Shown here piece by piece: positions 1 to 9,113 of a stretch of DNA of 64,000 bases. The position numbers were made by a program, and so were the translations under genes. How positions within the stretch are numbered: position 1 is the stretch's first letter; each line of letters starts with the position of its first letter. The notes under the pieces were generated by a model. The model was not told the DNA's origin. It did no database searches and saw nothing but the letters and a program-made list of their open reading frames with translations. Source of the stretch: CALBTQ01 sp036725605 (GTDB lineage: Bacteria > Lernaellota > Lernaellaia > Lernaellales > Lernaellaceae); assembly GCA_036725605.1 (NCBI GenBank), contig DAIMDW010000001.1:186001-250000 (forward strand). The letters are read 5' to 3'.

Positions 1-853
1 CTGGCTGCTGGTTCCCGAGATGTCCGAGAGCGACGAGGTGAAAGCCGTCATGGCCTCGGCGCGCGACATCACCTTGCGCAAGTACGCGGAACGGCAATTG
101 CTGGCCGCGCTGGAGAAACTGCGCGAAGCGGATAAGGTCAAATCGAATTTCATTTCGCGCATGAGCCACGAAATCCGCACGCCGATCAATCACATCATCG
201 GCATGGCTTCGATCGTGCGCATGCAGCGTGAGGCGATGCCCAGCGAGGAAATCAACAAGTACCTCGATATCGTCATGCACAGCGCCGAAAAATTGCTGGA
301 GATTTTCAACGCGGTTTTGGACCTGTCCCGCATCAATCGCAACACGTTGGACATCGTCAACAAAGAGTTTTCACCGATCGAATTTCTCAATACCATCGCG
401 GAGAAATATCGGTTGGAAGCGGATAACAATGATCTGCAGTTCGAGCTTCGTTTGGAAAACAACCTGCCGGCAAAGGTCATTGGCGATCCGGTCAAGCTGG
501 AGCAGATACTCGAGAATCTCCTCGATAACGCCGTCAAGTTCACCAACAAAGGCGGCGTCGGTTTGAGCGCTGAAGTCAAACAGCGCGTTGGCGATCGCGT
601 GGAAATGCAGTTCGCGGTGGATGATACCGGCGTGGGCATTCCCGAAAACCATCATGAAAAAATATTCGAACCATTCTATCAGGTCGACATGTCGACAACC
701 CGCGAATTTCAGGGCGCCGGCATCGGCCTGGCCATCGTCAAGGAATTGGTCAAACTGCTCGACGGCCAGGTGTGGCTGACCAGCGAACCGAAGGCCGGTA
801 CGACGTTCTTCTTTACCTATTGGATGGATGTTCCGCCGGCGGCAATCGCCTAA
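1..853 (+). CDS. Sensor histidine kinase, C-terminal part (5' end outside window)
   Basis: The frame is open from base 2 with no stop, and the residues before the first ATG (base 20) read like the end of a PAS/PAC domain (W-L-L-V-P-E, then A-R-D-I-T-L-R-K), so the gene starts outside the window. Counting from that ATG, a coiled linker is followed by the HisKA H-box SHEIRTPINHI (phospho-acceptor His50). A HATPase_c domain follows with N-box NLLDNAVKFT, G1 DDTGVGIP and G2 GAGIGLAIV. It ends at TAA 851-853 soon after the ATPase domain, so there is no receiver on this side. Role: autophosphorylating sensor kinase, probably cytoplasmic catalytic core with an upstream PAS sensor. It converges on the HD-GYP regulator gene at 882. 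The partner regulator is unknown; the neighbouring signalling operon is an obvious but untested candidate. Confidence 0.93.
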   Translation, partial: WLLVPEMSESDEVKAVMASARDITLRKYAERQLLAALEKLREADKVKSNFISRMSHEIRTPINHIIGMASIVRMQREAMPSEEINKYLDIVMHSAEKLLEIFNAVLDLSRINRNTLDIVNKEFSPIEFLNTIAEKYRLEADNNDLQFELRLENNLPAKVIGDPVKLEQILENLLDNAVKFTNKGGVGLSAEVKQRVGDRVEMQFAVDDTGVGIPENHHEKIFEPFYQVDMSTTREFQGAGIGLAIVKELVKLLDGQVWLTSEPKAGTTFFFTYWMDVPPAAIA

Positions 854-881
854 ACGACACCACGCGCAAGACGTTTTCGGT

Positions 882-1964
882 TTACTCGGACCAACCTTCG
901 CGGATTTCGCGGATTTCCTTCTGCACCGAGAAGAACGCTTCGACCACCTTCGGATCGAAGTGCGTCCCGCTGCTTTCCCCGATGATCTCGAACGATTTCT
1001 CCACCGAGAAGGCTTCCTTGTAAGGGCGCTTGGAAGTCAACGCATCGAAGACGTCGGCGATCGCCGTGATCCGGCCGACGATGGGGATGTCGTTGCCGGC
1101 GATTCCGTTCGGGTAACCGGAGCCGTCCCATTTCTCATGATGGGTCATGGCGATCGTCTCGGCCATGTTGATCAGGTACGAATCGGAACCTTTCAACAAC
1201 CGGCCGCCGATGACCGTGTGCTGCTTCATGATCTCCCATTCGTCCGGATCCAGCTTGCCCGGCTTGAGCAGAATGCGGTCGGGAATGCCGATTTTGCCGA
1301 TGTCGTGCATTGGCGCCGCATACAAAATCGCTTCGGCTTCTTCGCCGATCAAGCCCATCTTTTCGGCGATGGTGGCGGAGTAATATCCCATGCGCTGAAT
1401 GTGGCTGCCGGTGTCCTCGTCCTTGTATTCGGCCGCTTGCGAAAGGCGAATAACCGTATCCAGCGACGCGCGTTTGAGTTTGTCGGAAGTCGACTTCAGT
1501 TCCTCGAAGGCCTCGCGCAGTTGCAGAGTGCGGCGGGTTACTTCTTCTTCAAGCAGTTTCTGATAATGCCGCATGTGATCGTTGTAGGCTTTGACCTTCA
1601 GCAGGGACTGCACGCGGGCGCGCAATTCGGTACGGTCGACCGGTTTGGCCAGGAAATCGTCGACGCCGATTTCCAGGGCTTTGACCCGCTGCTCCAGGTC
1701 GCTGTGGGAGGAAACGATGACGATCGGGATCATCTGTGTTTCGGCGTTATTCTTCAATTTTTCGGCAGTCTGCAAACCGTCCATACGCGGCATTTGAATG
1801 TCCAGGAGGATGATATCCGGATTTGCCTCTTTGACGTTTTCCAGGCAATTCATTCCGTCGAATGCCTCGAAAACCTCATAGCCGAGCCGATTCAGGAACT
1901 TGGCGAGCAGGCTACGTCCCATCTCATCGTCGTCGCAAACCATGATCCTCTTTATGGTTTCCAC
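882..1964 (-). CDS. Response regulator with HD-GYP domain (cyclic-di-GMP phosphodiesterase type)
   Basis: N-terminal receiver domain (acidic cluster V-C-D-D-D-E, phospho-acceptor Asp about residue 55 in ILLDIQMPRMDG, conserved Lys in LAKP). A coiled-coil linker (about 120-165) follows, then an HD-GYP domain: MHDIGKIGIPD (His220/Asp221), later HHEKWDGSGYP with the GYP signature. HD-GYP proteins hydrolyse c-di-GMP (some act on cGAMP); phosphorylation of the receiver would gate this. I chose the GTG at 1964, which follows GAGGTG closely; an in-frame GTG at 2000 would overlap the preceding kinase stop by 11 bases. It is the last gene of the leftward run 7817-882, after a PilZ fusion protein and a hybrid kinase, so the kinase is the likely phosphodonor (inference from order). 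Confidence 0.94.
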   Translation of the reverse strand: METIKRIMVCDDDEMGRSLLAKFLNRLGYEVFEAFDGMNCLENVKEANPDIILLDIQMPRMDGLQTAEKLKNNAETQMIPIVIVSSHSDLEQRVKALEIGVDDFLAKPVDRTELRARVQSLLKVKAYNDHMRHYQKLLEEEVTRRTLQLREAFEELKSTSDKLKRASLDTVIRLSQAAEYKDEDTGSHIQRMGYYSATIAEKMGLIGEEAEAILYAAPMHDIGKIGIPDRILLKPGKLDPDEWEIMKQHTVIGGRLLKGSDSYLINMAETIAMTHHEKWDGSGYPNGIAGNDIPIVGRITAIADVFDALTSKRPYKEAFSVEKSFEIIGESSGTHFDPKVVEAFFSVQKEIREIREGWSE

Positions 1965-1989
1965 AATCACCTCACTTGTGCCGAAAGTT

Positions 1990-4617
1990 TCACTCTCCAC
2001 TCTTCTCGTGCAAGTTTAGCACAGGGAAAGATAAGATAAAAGCAGCGCCCCCTTTGGCGCATTTGGGAATCACTTCGATGTCGCCGCCTTGTGCCTTGAC
2101 CAGGTTGCGGACGGTGGCCAGCCCGAGGCCGGTTCCCGATTTTTTGCCGGCGGTCGCGAACGGTTCGAAGATGGTGGCCGAGATCTCCTCGGGAATGCCG
2201 GCGCCGTCGTCGGTGACGCTGATTTTAACCACGTCGGTATCCATTTTGGCGCTTAGCCAAATGTGCTTGTCCTTCGGATCCTTTCCTTCGCCGCAAAGGG
2301 CTTCCTGTGCGTTCTTCAGCAGATTTTCCATGACGCGCAGCATGCGTTCCTGATCCATGTTGATCTGCAATTTCTCGGGCAGATCGTAATCGGACACCAA
2401 CGAAATACCGATGGCGAACAACTTGGGATTCCACGTGGCCGCAATCATGCTCAGGTACGGAATGACCGTGGTGGGCTCCAGGGTGACGTTCGTGCTGTAC
2501 CCGCGGGCGAAGTCCAACACTTCCGCGATCATCCGGCTCAGGCGGTGCGCTTCCTTGATGATCGGATCGAGGCTCTTGACTATTTCCTTGCTTTCGCCGG
2601 CCAGCGCGTCTTCCTGGGCGATTTCCGCGAAGCCGACGATGGTGCTCAGCGGATTTTTCAAATCGTGGACGATCGAGCTGGTCATCTGGCCGATGGCGGC
2701 CAGGCGGCTTTCGCGCTCGCTCAAGCTGTGCTCCAACCGGCGGGCGCGCAAATGTGCCGCCACGCGCGCTTTCAACTCGCGAATTTCGAAAGGCTTGGAC
2801 AGATAGTCGTTGGCGCCCGTTTCCAGACCCTCGACCACCGCGTCGCCGCCGGTTTTCGAGGTCGCCAGGATGATCGGCGTTTGGCTGAGCGTTTTGTCCT
2901 CGCGGATTTTTCGGCAAAGTTCGTAGCCGTCCATACGCGGCATCATGATGTCCGAGATGATCAGGTCGGGGTGGAAGCGACTGGCGACTTCCAGCGCCTC
3001 GATGCCGTCGCCGGCGGTGGCGATGCGGTATTTGTCGGTCAGATTGCCGGCCATGAAGGTACGGATGTCCGGATTGTCGTCGACGACCAGCACCTTTTGC
3101 GCATCCGCCGGAGCCTGTTGCTGCAATCTATTATCGCCGAGTTTGCCGCCGCCCAATTTTGAGGCTGCGACGTCGGCCAGCAACGTTTTGGTGCCCGAGT
3201 GCGTTTCGTAGGTTGCGCCCAACATCGAGATGGTGCGCTCCTGCGCCAGTTGGTCGATCTTGCGTCGGCCGATGATCCGCCGCCGATCGATCGGCTGCGA
3301 TTCGGGCCGGCGCGGCAGTTCGATGGAGAAAATCGTACCCACGCCGACAGTGGAACGGACGCTCACTTTGCCGCTGTGCAGCTTGGTCAGTTCCTCGACC
3401 ATGGCCAGGCCCAGGCCGGTGCCTTCGGCGCGGCGGGAGAGGGCGTCGTCCAATTGCAGGAAGCGTTTGAAGATCATCTCCAATTGTTCTTCGGGAATGC
3501 CCGCGCCCGAGTCCTCGATCTCGAACCACACGCGGTACTCGTCGAAATTCGCGCGGATTTGGATGTGGCCGCCGTCGGGAGTGAATTTCACCGCATTCGA
3601 CAGCAGGTTGGCGGCGATGGTCTCGATCTTGTTGACGTCGATGATCGAATCGGGAATCGTTTCGGTTCCCTGGATGCTCAGTTGGATGTTGCGGTTGTCG
3701 GTGTGTGGTTTGGTGGCCTTCATCAATTCTTCGAGCAGGCGGCCGACGTTGCCGTACACGAACTTGCATTCCAGCTTACCGGCGTCGATTTTGGCAAAGT
3801 CCAGCAGCGTGTTCACCTGGCGCAGCAAGCGGCGCGCGTTGGTTTCCATCGCCTCGAACAGGGGGCGGGGATCTTCCGGCGCATGGCCCTGTAAAATGGC
3901 CTCCAACGGACCGAGGATGAGCGTCAGCGGACTGCGCAGTTCGTGACTGACGTTGGAGAAGAACCGCATTTTCGCCTTGTCGAGTTCCTTGAGATCCTCG
4001 TTGGCCTTCTCGATTTGCATGCGCATCGCCAATTGATTGCGGCGAGTTTTTTCCTGCCCGATGTTGGCGAAGATGGTGAACACGACCGCGCCGCCCATGA
4101 AAAAGAACGGTCCCAAAATGTTGAACAGGGAATCGGCGGTGGAGAAGGTGAATATGAAATTGAGAAGGAAGTAACTTCCCATGCACAGGATGCCGCACAC
4201 GACCGTCGGGAAAACACGCCAGGGCAGGAAGAGGCCGGCAACGAAGATGATGAAGACGATGCCGATGTAATAGACGCTGGAGAAGCCGCCGAGGTAGACG
4301 GTCATGATGGCCACGCCCAATTCGGAGGCGTAGACTGTCCAGATCGAAATCGCCACCACGAAGCGACGGCCGAACTCGGTGGAGAGTAAAAAGATGCCTA
4401 TCAGGTAATTGGCCACGACCACCAAGCGCATGATCGTGAACAAAATGGCGTATTGGGAGGTGGCGGCAAAATCCAGCCCGATGAAACTGGAGTAAAGAAA
4501 ACAAGCGATGATCAACAAATAGCGTAAACGTGAGACAAGTAAAGCGTGCGATTCTTTATTAAGCCGGTCGATAAATTGAGGGCTTTTCTCAATCGCTTGG
4601 GCTTCTTGTTCGCTCAT
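1990..4617 (-). CDS. Membrane hybrid histidine kinase with two kinase modules flanking a receiver
   Basis: 875 residues. Residues about 30-185 contain several hydrophobic membrane segments. A first HisKA (SHELRSPL, His225) and HATPase_c (NLLSNAVKFT; EDSGAGIP; GTGLGLAMV) follow. Next is a receiver (VLVVDDNPD, phospho-acceptor Asp556 in ISDIMMPRMDG, Lys in LSKPF), then a second, cytoplasmic kinase core: HisKA-like VHDLKNPLST (His651) and HATPase_c (NAQEAL; DDGAGIP; GTGLGLATV). Two complete kinase cores around one receiver is less common than the usual hybrid layout and suggests an internal relay. The start codon overlaps the stop of the upstream PilZ gene as ATGA (4614-4617), which implies translational coupling. 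The HD-GYP regulator follows directly. The sensed signal cannot be read from the sequence; the membrane domain is not one I can name. Confidence 0.94.
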   Translation of the reverse strand: MSEQEAQAIEKSPQFIDRLNKESHALLVSRLRYLLIIACFLYSSFIGLDFAATSQYAILFTIMRLVVVANYLIGIFLLSTEFGRRFVVAISIWTVYASELGVAIMTVYLGGFSSVYYIGIVFIIFVAGLFLPWRVFPTVVCGILCMGSYFLLNFIFTFSTADSLFNILGPFFFMGGAVVFTIFANIGQEKTRRNQLAMRMQIEKANEDLKELDKAKMRFFSNVSHELRSPLTLILGPLEAILQGHAPEDPRPLFEAMETNARRLLRQVNTLLDFAKIDAGKLECKFVYGNVGRLLEELMKATKPHTDNRNIQLSIQGTETIPDSIIDVNKIETIAANLLSNAVKFTPDGGHIQIRANFDEYRVWFEIEDSGAGIPEEQLEMIFKRFLQLDDALSRRAEGTGLGLAMVEELTKLHSGKVSVRSTVGVGTIFSIELPRRPESQPIDRRRIIGRRKIDQLAQERTISMLGATYETHSGTKTLLADVAASKLGGGKLGDNRLQQQAPADAQKVLVVDDNPDIRTFMAGNLTDKYRIATAGDGIEALEVASRFHPDLIISDIMMPRMDGYELCRKIREDKTLSQTPIILATSKTGGDAVVEGLETGANDYLSKPFEIRELKARVAAHLRARRLEHSLSERESRLAAIGQMTSSIVHDLKNPLSTIVGFAEIAQEDALAGESKEIVKSLDPIIKEAHRLSRMIAEVLDFARGYSTNVTLEPTTVIPYLSMIAATWNPKLFAIGISLVSDYDLPEKLQINMDQERMLRVMENLLKNAQEALCGEGKDPKDKHIWLSAKMDTDVVKISVTDDGAGIPEEISATIFEPFATAGKKSGTGLGLATVRNLVKAQGGDIEVIPKCAKGGAAFILSFPVLNLHEKSGE

Positions 4618-7600
4618 TTCCCTCTTTCCGCACGCACAATGACCGCCGTGGGTGGATCCCCAAAGGCATTATATGCGCGTACATTTACAAACCCCGCCTC
4701 TTCCATCAAAGCAATGAATTCATCGGCGGCGAAAAAGCGAAATCTTCCTTCGTCCTCCAATTCCAAAAGTGCGCCGACAAACGCGGCGAATTCACGTAAG
4801 CTCGCCAATAGCCTTTCTTTTTCGATCTCGTTCAGATCGTTGCGCTTGGCGATTTCGTCGGCTTCTTCCAGGTAAGCCTTCGACGAATCGTAATTCGGTT
4901 TAAGACTCGACAAGACCAGAACGCCGCCGGGCGTGAGCATGCGCAGTAGTTCCCGCAGCACCGATATCGGATCGTACAGGTACGGCAAAATCAACGAGCC
5001 CCCGATGCGATCGAACGATTGCGAGGGGATATCGATGCGGCAAAGGTTATTCGCCTTGCCGAAGCTGAGCTGTTTGAAGCGCAGATCCGCCGCGGTTTTC
5101 GCTTCGCTGTGGCCGGGCAGCAGATCATCGGGCAACGACAGACCGCCGAGGAAGCGGCTGGCCATGGACAATTCCTGCACCGTTTCGGTTTCGACTTCGT
5201 CCAACTCGGGGATCAACTGGCGGATGCGCAACTCGGTGGCTTTGGCGCCGCGGAGTATCTGGTGGATCTCCGAATTGTAGCGTTCCTCGATTTTGTAGAT
5301 GGTCGGCGCGTTCAATCCTTCGATGCGGTTGATCAACGCGCGCAGACCGAACAGCTCGCCGGATAGAAAATCGCGCCAGGGCTGCAGGCGGGCCGATTCC
5401 AGATCGACGACCTGCAGGTTGGATTTCAACTTGCGCCATTGGCCGCCGGGATCGGCAATCATGTTTTCGATTTTGTTGCGCGTAAAATCGACAGCCTCGG
5501 GCACCAGATCCATGCAGGTCAACTCGATCGATTGCTCGCGAAGATCGAGTTTATCGAGCATCCGGACGGTGAGGTTGCCGGTGCCGCAGCCGATGTCGGC
5601 GACGCGCAATCCCGGTTCGATGTCCATCGCTTCGACCTGCTGATCGATGAACTGCACGTAATCCGGGTTGTAGAGCAGAACGTCGTAGCCTTCCTTTTCC
5701 TGCGAGGTGCCGAACAGGTGCCGGTTCCAGTACTCGGTGGCGTCGGTGAACTTCTTGCGCTTGGTGCGCGCCCATTCGATTTCCCGCTGTTTTTCGAAGA
5801 GGGCGAGGTCCGGTTCGACCGCCGAGGCGGATTTGCCGTACAGGTGCTTGGTGATCGACTCGGAAATCAGTTTGAACGACTCGATGGCCTCGGCGCCGAT
5901 GCGGGGATTGTGACCGGTGGGCGTTTCGATGATCTCGCGAATGCCGCCGCCGGGCGCATTGAGCATCTGGCGCACGCGTGAACGGGTGACCATGTAATCG
6001 TAGGTGCCGACGAGCCAGACCACGGGGATCTGAATTTTCTCCATATCCTTGCGCGCGTCTTCCAGGAAGGCCATGCCCTTTTCGATGGCGTCGGGCATGA
6101 CGCCGCTGGGGTCGGAGAGACGACCGTAAATAAGAAACGGCTCGGCCTTTTCGCCGCGCTGATAGATCGGGAACAGATCGACGCCGGCGAGCAGGTTCTT
6201 GAACATGTCCTGTCCGTCGGGGCAACCGAAGGGCGCGACGAACAGATCGACCGGCGGCCCTTCGTTGTCGGCGACCAGCCGGCGCGCGGCGATCGCGGCG
6301 ACCGAGTAGGTGACCAGCACGCGCTTTTTCGGCCGGAAGCGCCGCTCCATATAGGCCAGGCTGCCTTGCATGTCCGAAACCAGATGCGAGTAGGTCCAGC
6401 GCAGATACGGATGCCCTTTGGCGTCCATTTCCGGATCCACCTCGCTTTCGCCCAGGGCGTGGGTCAGGTCGAAACGCAGCACCACCGCGTTCAGTCCCTG
6501 ATGGCGGAAGTTGTCGACCAGCGTGCGGGCCAGCAGGCTGAACACCTCTTTGCGCACAGGGAAGGGCGGACCGATGACCACCGCCACGTCGATTTCCGGC
6601 GGATCGTAATTGAGGTCGAAGGTGGCGTCGAGCAACGCGACGACGATGTCGCCGCGGTTGTTTTTGTAGCGCACGACAAAAACGCGTTCTTTGTTCACCA
6701 CGCTTTTCTTCAGCAGCAAGCCGGCCACCTTCTGTTTGGCCATACCGGTCAGACGGGTCAGGGCGCTCCACATGTTGGAACGCAATGAGCGATCGGTGAT
6801 TTCCTCGAACGCGCTGCGGTCTTTGAGTTGATCCAGGAAATTCAGGCCCAACAGCCATCCTTCCGGAATCTTCGGCGTTACGCGGGCGATGGTGGCGCCG
6901 TCTTTGAAAGCGATGCGTTTGGAATCGACCAACTTGAAGGAAGGGAAGCGCATACCCTCGGTGACGACGCTTTCCTTGTGCGTGACGACCGAGCATCCGC
7001 CTTCGCTCAGATCCATGACCGGCAGACGCAGTTCCTTGTCGTCCAGGTGCGGCGCATTGACGACCATGTAGGTGTTTTGCACCGGTTCCCGACGACTCCA
7101 GCGGCGTTCGTTGTGATACATGCGCTCGGGCATGACCAGCCGGTGGGCGATGCCGCGCTCCAGCAGCAAACCTTCGAAGACCGAGTGCAACGGACCGTCG
7201 ATGATCACGCAATAGACGACCTTCGAGTAATCCGGCAGACCGGGCGTCAGATTGTAAAGCAGCAGGTTGTTCGGATCGTAACGCAAACGCGATTCAAGCC
7301 ACTGCGCCTTTTTCACCGAATAAACGACCTTGACCGGCAGCTCGCGTTTGGTGGCGGCCAGCAGCCGTTCTTCGATCAAGCTCCACTCGCTGACCGGCAG
7401 CAGGTTGCCGGAGAGGATTTCCTTCATGTTCGATTGCAGATCGACGATCACTTCGTCCAGCTCGACAAAGCCGGCGTAATGCCGGATCTTCGTCCGATCA
7501 CGCGATTGCAGTTCTTCAAAACGCAGCCCCAGGCCCATGGCGTCCACCCGCACCACGCGGCTGGTGACGCGGATCGGTCGCCGTTGCCCGGTCGGGAAGA

Positions 7601-7817
7601 GCATGTCCATGACCAACCGATCGCCGACCAACGGACGTTCCTTTGTTTTCAGAAAGGCGCCATCCAAACTGACGTTGGTAACCATTGCGTCACTATCGCG
7701 CAAAGGTCCGTCAAGGATGGTCACCGGAGCCATCGTTTTTCGTCGATACGATTTACGAGCTTCCGATTTGTGTCCTAGCCAAATCGAGGTTGACGGATTC
7801 TCATTTGTATCGGTCAT
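4614..7817 (-). CDS. PilZ-domain protein fused to alpha/beta-hydrolase-like region and SAM methyltransferase
   Basis: 1067 residues. Residues about 20-105 look like a PilZ domain (SYRRK, later VSLDGAFLKT and the end of a beta barrel). A second PilZ-like segment is near 238-330 (RWSRREPV, then MDLSEGGCSV), with RxxxR and D/NxSxxG-like elements of c-di-GMP binding. Residues about 400-660 resemble an alpha/beta hydrolase fold: a candidate nucleophile Ser in VTYSVAAIAARR (not a canonical GxSxG) and a late His in PTGHNPR. Residues about 700-1060 are a class I methyltransferase with motif I VADIGCGTGNLT and a post-motif LTPGGVLVLSS. Start ATG 7817 has AGGAG eight bases upstream. It heads an operon with the kinase and HD-GYP genes, so c-di-GMP seems to be both read (PilZ) and degraded by one transcript. 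Domain names are by motif; substrates are unknown. Confidence 0.85.
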   Translation of the reverse strand: MTDTNENPSTSIWLGHKSEARKSYRRKTMAPVTILDGPLRDSDAMVTNVSLDGAFLKTKERPLVGDRLVMDMLFPTGQRRPIRVTSRVVRVDAMGLGLRFEELQSRDRTKIRHYAGFVELDEVIVDLQSNMKEILSGNLLPVSEWSLIEERLLAATKRELPVKVVYSVKKAQWLESRLRYDPNNLLLYNLTPGLPDYSKVVYCVIIDGPLHSVFEGLLLERGIAHRLVMPERMYHNERRWSRREPVQNTYMVVNAPHLDDKELRLPVMDLSEGGCSVVTHKESVVTEGMRFPSFKLVDSKRIAFKDGATIARVTPKIPEGWLLGLNFLDQLKDRSAFEEITDRSLRSNMWSALTRLTGMAKQKVAGLLLKKSVVNKERVFVVRYKNNRGDIVVALLDATFDLNYDPPEIDVAVVIGPPFPVRKEVFSLLARTLVDNFRHQGLNAVVLRFDLTHALGESEVDPEMDAKGHPYLRWTYSHLVSDMQGSLAYMERRFRPKKRVLVTYSVAAIAARRLVADNEGPPVDLFVAPFGCPDGQDMFKNLLAGVDLFPIYQRGEKAEPFLIYGRLSDPSGVMPDAIEKGMAFLEDARKDMEKIQIPVVWLVGTYDYMVTRSRVRQMLNAPGGGIREIIETPTGHNPRIGAEAIESFKLISESITKHLYGKSASAVEPDLALFEKQREIEWARTKRKKFTDATEYWNRHLFGTSQEKEGYDVLLYNPDYVQFIDQQVEAMDIEPGLRVADIGCGTGNLTVRMLDKLDLREQSIELTCMDLVPEAVDFTRNKIENMIADPGGQWRKLKSNLQVVDLESARLQPWRDFLSGELFGLRALINRIEGLNAPTIYKIEERYNSEIHQILRGAKATELRIRQLIPELDEVETETVQELSMASRFLGGLSLPDDLLPGHSEAKTAADLRFKQLSFGKANNLCRIDIPSQSFDRIGGSLILPYLYDPISVLRELLRMLTPGGVLVLSSLKPNYDSSKAYLEEADEIAKRNDLNEIEKERLLASLREFAAFVGALLELEDEGRFRFFAADEFIALMEEAGFVNVRAYNAFGDPPTAVIVRAERGK

Positions 7818-8574
7818 TTCCCGATCTCCTAGCGACTATAATAAATAGATCAACAACCGCTCCGGATCACGGCGGAAAAAACGAGAAAAGCGTTGTATAA
7901 TCCGTAATAGCCCAATTAAGGTAATACATTACTTGAGTTATGCCCTCTAGTCAACTGATTACCTTACAATAATGAATCGAATGACCATCCGATTGGCTAG
8001 AATGCTTGTATTAGTAATTATTTTACTGTTAATGACTGTTTCTAAATATACCAAATGTATTATATCTCATTTATTTCAATATGCAACGAACTCAACACGG
8101 AATTTTTCAAATCGGATTCGAATGAAAAATAATAAACTATTGAATTTATAGAATTAATAAAAGCCGTTTGATAAATATAAGAGCGGTGAATATAGTTTGT
8201 ATATAGTGTTTTATTTATTTATATTTCATTATTTCTAAGGAGATAAAATTTGGCCAAAAAATTCGGTAATGACAATAAATTAGTAAAAACGTACATACTG
8301 TAAATGGTAAAAAAATTTCCTAGAAAAATCAATGAATTGACTGAATAGTCAAAATATTTTTCGAAATTCCATGTTTTGTGAAAAAGTGAACGATAAATCA
8401 TTTGGAACACCGCCTCGATCATTCGTTGCTTGTCGATTTCCGAAACAAACAATTTTGCGAGTGAACCAATACCCGGATTGTCCGTGGCGACAACCGAAAA
8501 AGAGGGTATGGAATTCGGGTATCGAAGCGGGGCAGCTATTCGATCGCGACTCACTTGTCCGACGGAAGAAACGC
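7818..8574. other. AT-rich intergenic island, no supported gene
   Basis: About 750 bases between the start of the PilZ operon and the end of the VOC gene. From about 7900 to 8400 base composition drops sharply (for example only about 10 G/C in 8101-8160) against a high-GC background. The one frame of note (8219-8554, minus) has no recognisable domain and is rejected as a gene. It contains a 9-bp inverted repeat at 7917-7966. The part next to 7817 must contain the operon promoter, but I could not pick a convincing -35/-10 pair. The low GC suggests acquired or degenerate DNA or an H-NS-like silenced regulatory region; nothing in the sequence decides. Confidence 0.6.
7917..7966. repeat. 9-bp perfect inverted repeat, 32-base spacer
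   Basis: TAAGGTAAT at 7917-7925 and its reverse complement ATTACCTTA at 7958-7966. It lies about 100 bases upstream of the PilZ/kinase/HD-GYP operon, in AT-rich DNA. It could be a regulator site or the base of a hairpin; AT-richness raises the chance of coincidence. Confidence 0.4.
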
Positions 8575-8964
8575 CTACATCTTCTCGGTGTATGTAATCG
8601 CCGAAAGCACTGCGCCCTGCGGATCCTGGAACACGCAGAACCGGCCGATGTTCGGCACATCCATCGGGGGGACGATCAACGTTCCGCCGTTGGCTTGAAC
8701 GATTTCGGCTACTTTGTCGACGTCTTCGACGGTGACGTACGTGGCCCAGTAGTTGGGCGCTTCCACCGCCATGGGCGGTTTGCCCGACAAGCCGCCAACG
8801 CCCTCACCATCGACTTTGATTACATAGTACTCGTCGCCTTCCATCGGATACTTTTCCCAACCCCAGCCGAAGACCTTGGTATAGAAATCCTTGGCCGCGC
8901 CGGGATCGTCGGTCATCAATTCGAACCAACTGAACGCCCCGTGTTTGAATAGGTCTTCCTTCAT
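8575..8964 (-). CDS. VOC-superfamily (glyoxalase/bleomycin-resistance fold) protein
   Basis: 129 residues. The start is fixed by AAGGAGATG eight bases before ATG 8964. The pattern is that of a two-module VOC protein: HGAFSWFELMTDDPGAAKDFY at the beginning (strand, then the D-P-x-x-A-x-x-F-Y helix) and a second half with WATYVTVEDVDKVA, ANGGTLIVPP and GRFCVFQDPQGAVLS. The last is the usual end motif of the VKDP/PxEIP subgroup often annotated as glyoxalase. The family ranges from metal-dependent lyases and dioxygenases to binding proteins; no substrate can be assigned. Cytoplasmic, single gene, no obvious operon partner; it lies between the AT-rich island and a terminator at 9063. Confidence 0.9.
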   Translation of the reverse strand: MKEDLFKHGAFSWFELMTDDPGAAKDFYTKVFGWGWEKYPMEGDEYYVIKVDGEGVGGLSGKPPMAVEAPNYWATYVTVEDVDKVAEIVQANGGTLIVPPMDVPNIGRFCVFQDPQGAVLSAITYTEKM

Positions 8965-9062
8965 GGATCATCTCCTTGTAATACGTTACCGATTGCCTGG
9001 TGGATGAAGAAAATTTAACCACCCTTGGCGCGTGTGCATTGCCGACGGCCAAAATAAAATGA

Positions 9063-9092
9063 AAGCCCGGAATCGTCGCCGATTCCGGGCTT
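9063..9092 (-). terminator. Rho-independent terminator of the D-rich lipoprotein operon
   Basis: A 12-bp perfect stem (AAGCCCGGAATC / GATTCCGGGCTT) with a 6-base loop. On the minus strand it is followed by a T-rich run (CTTTCATTTTATTTT), which suits a transcript coming from the gene ending at 9114. Confidence 0.85.
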
Positions 9093-9113
9093 GGTTGGAT
9101 TATGCAATTAGCC

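Noticed and set aside
828..2039. Long plus-strand frame over the HD-GYP gene
   Set aside because: Antisense shadow of a well-supported regulator; high-GC codon use creates such frames.
8219..8554. 111-codon minus-strand frame in the AT-rich island
   Set aside because: No RBS, no domain, and composition follows the AT-rich non-coding DNA; it probably arises by chance.
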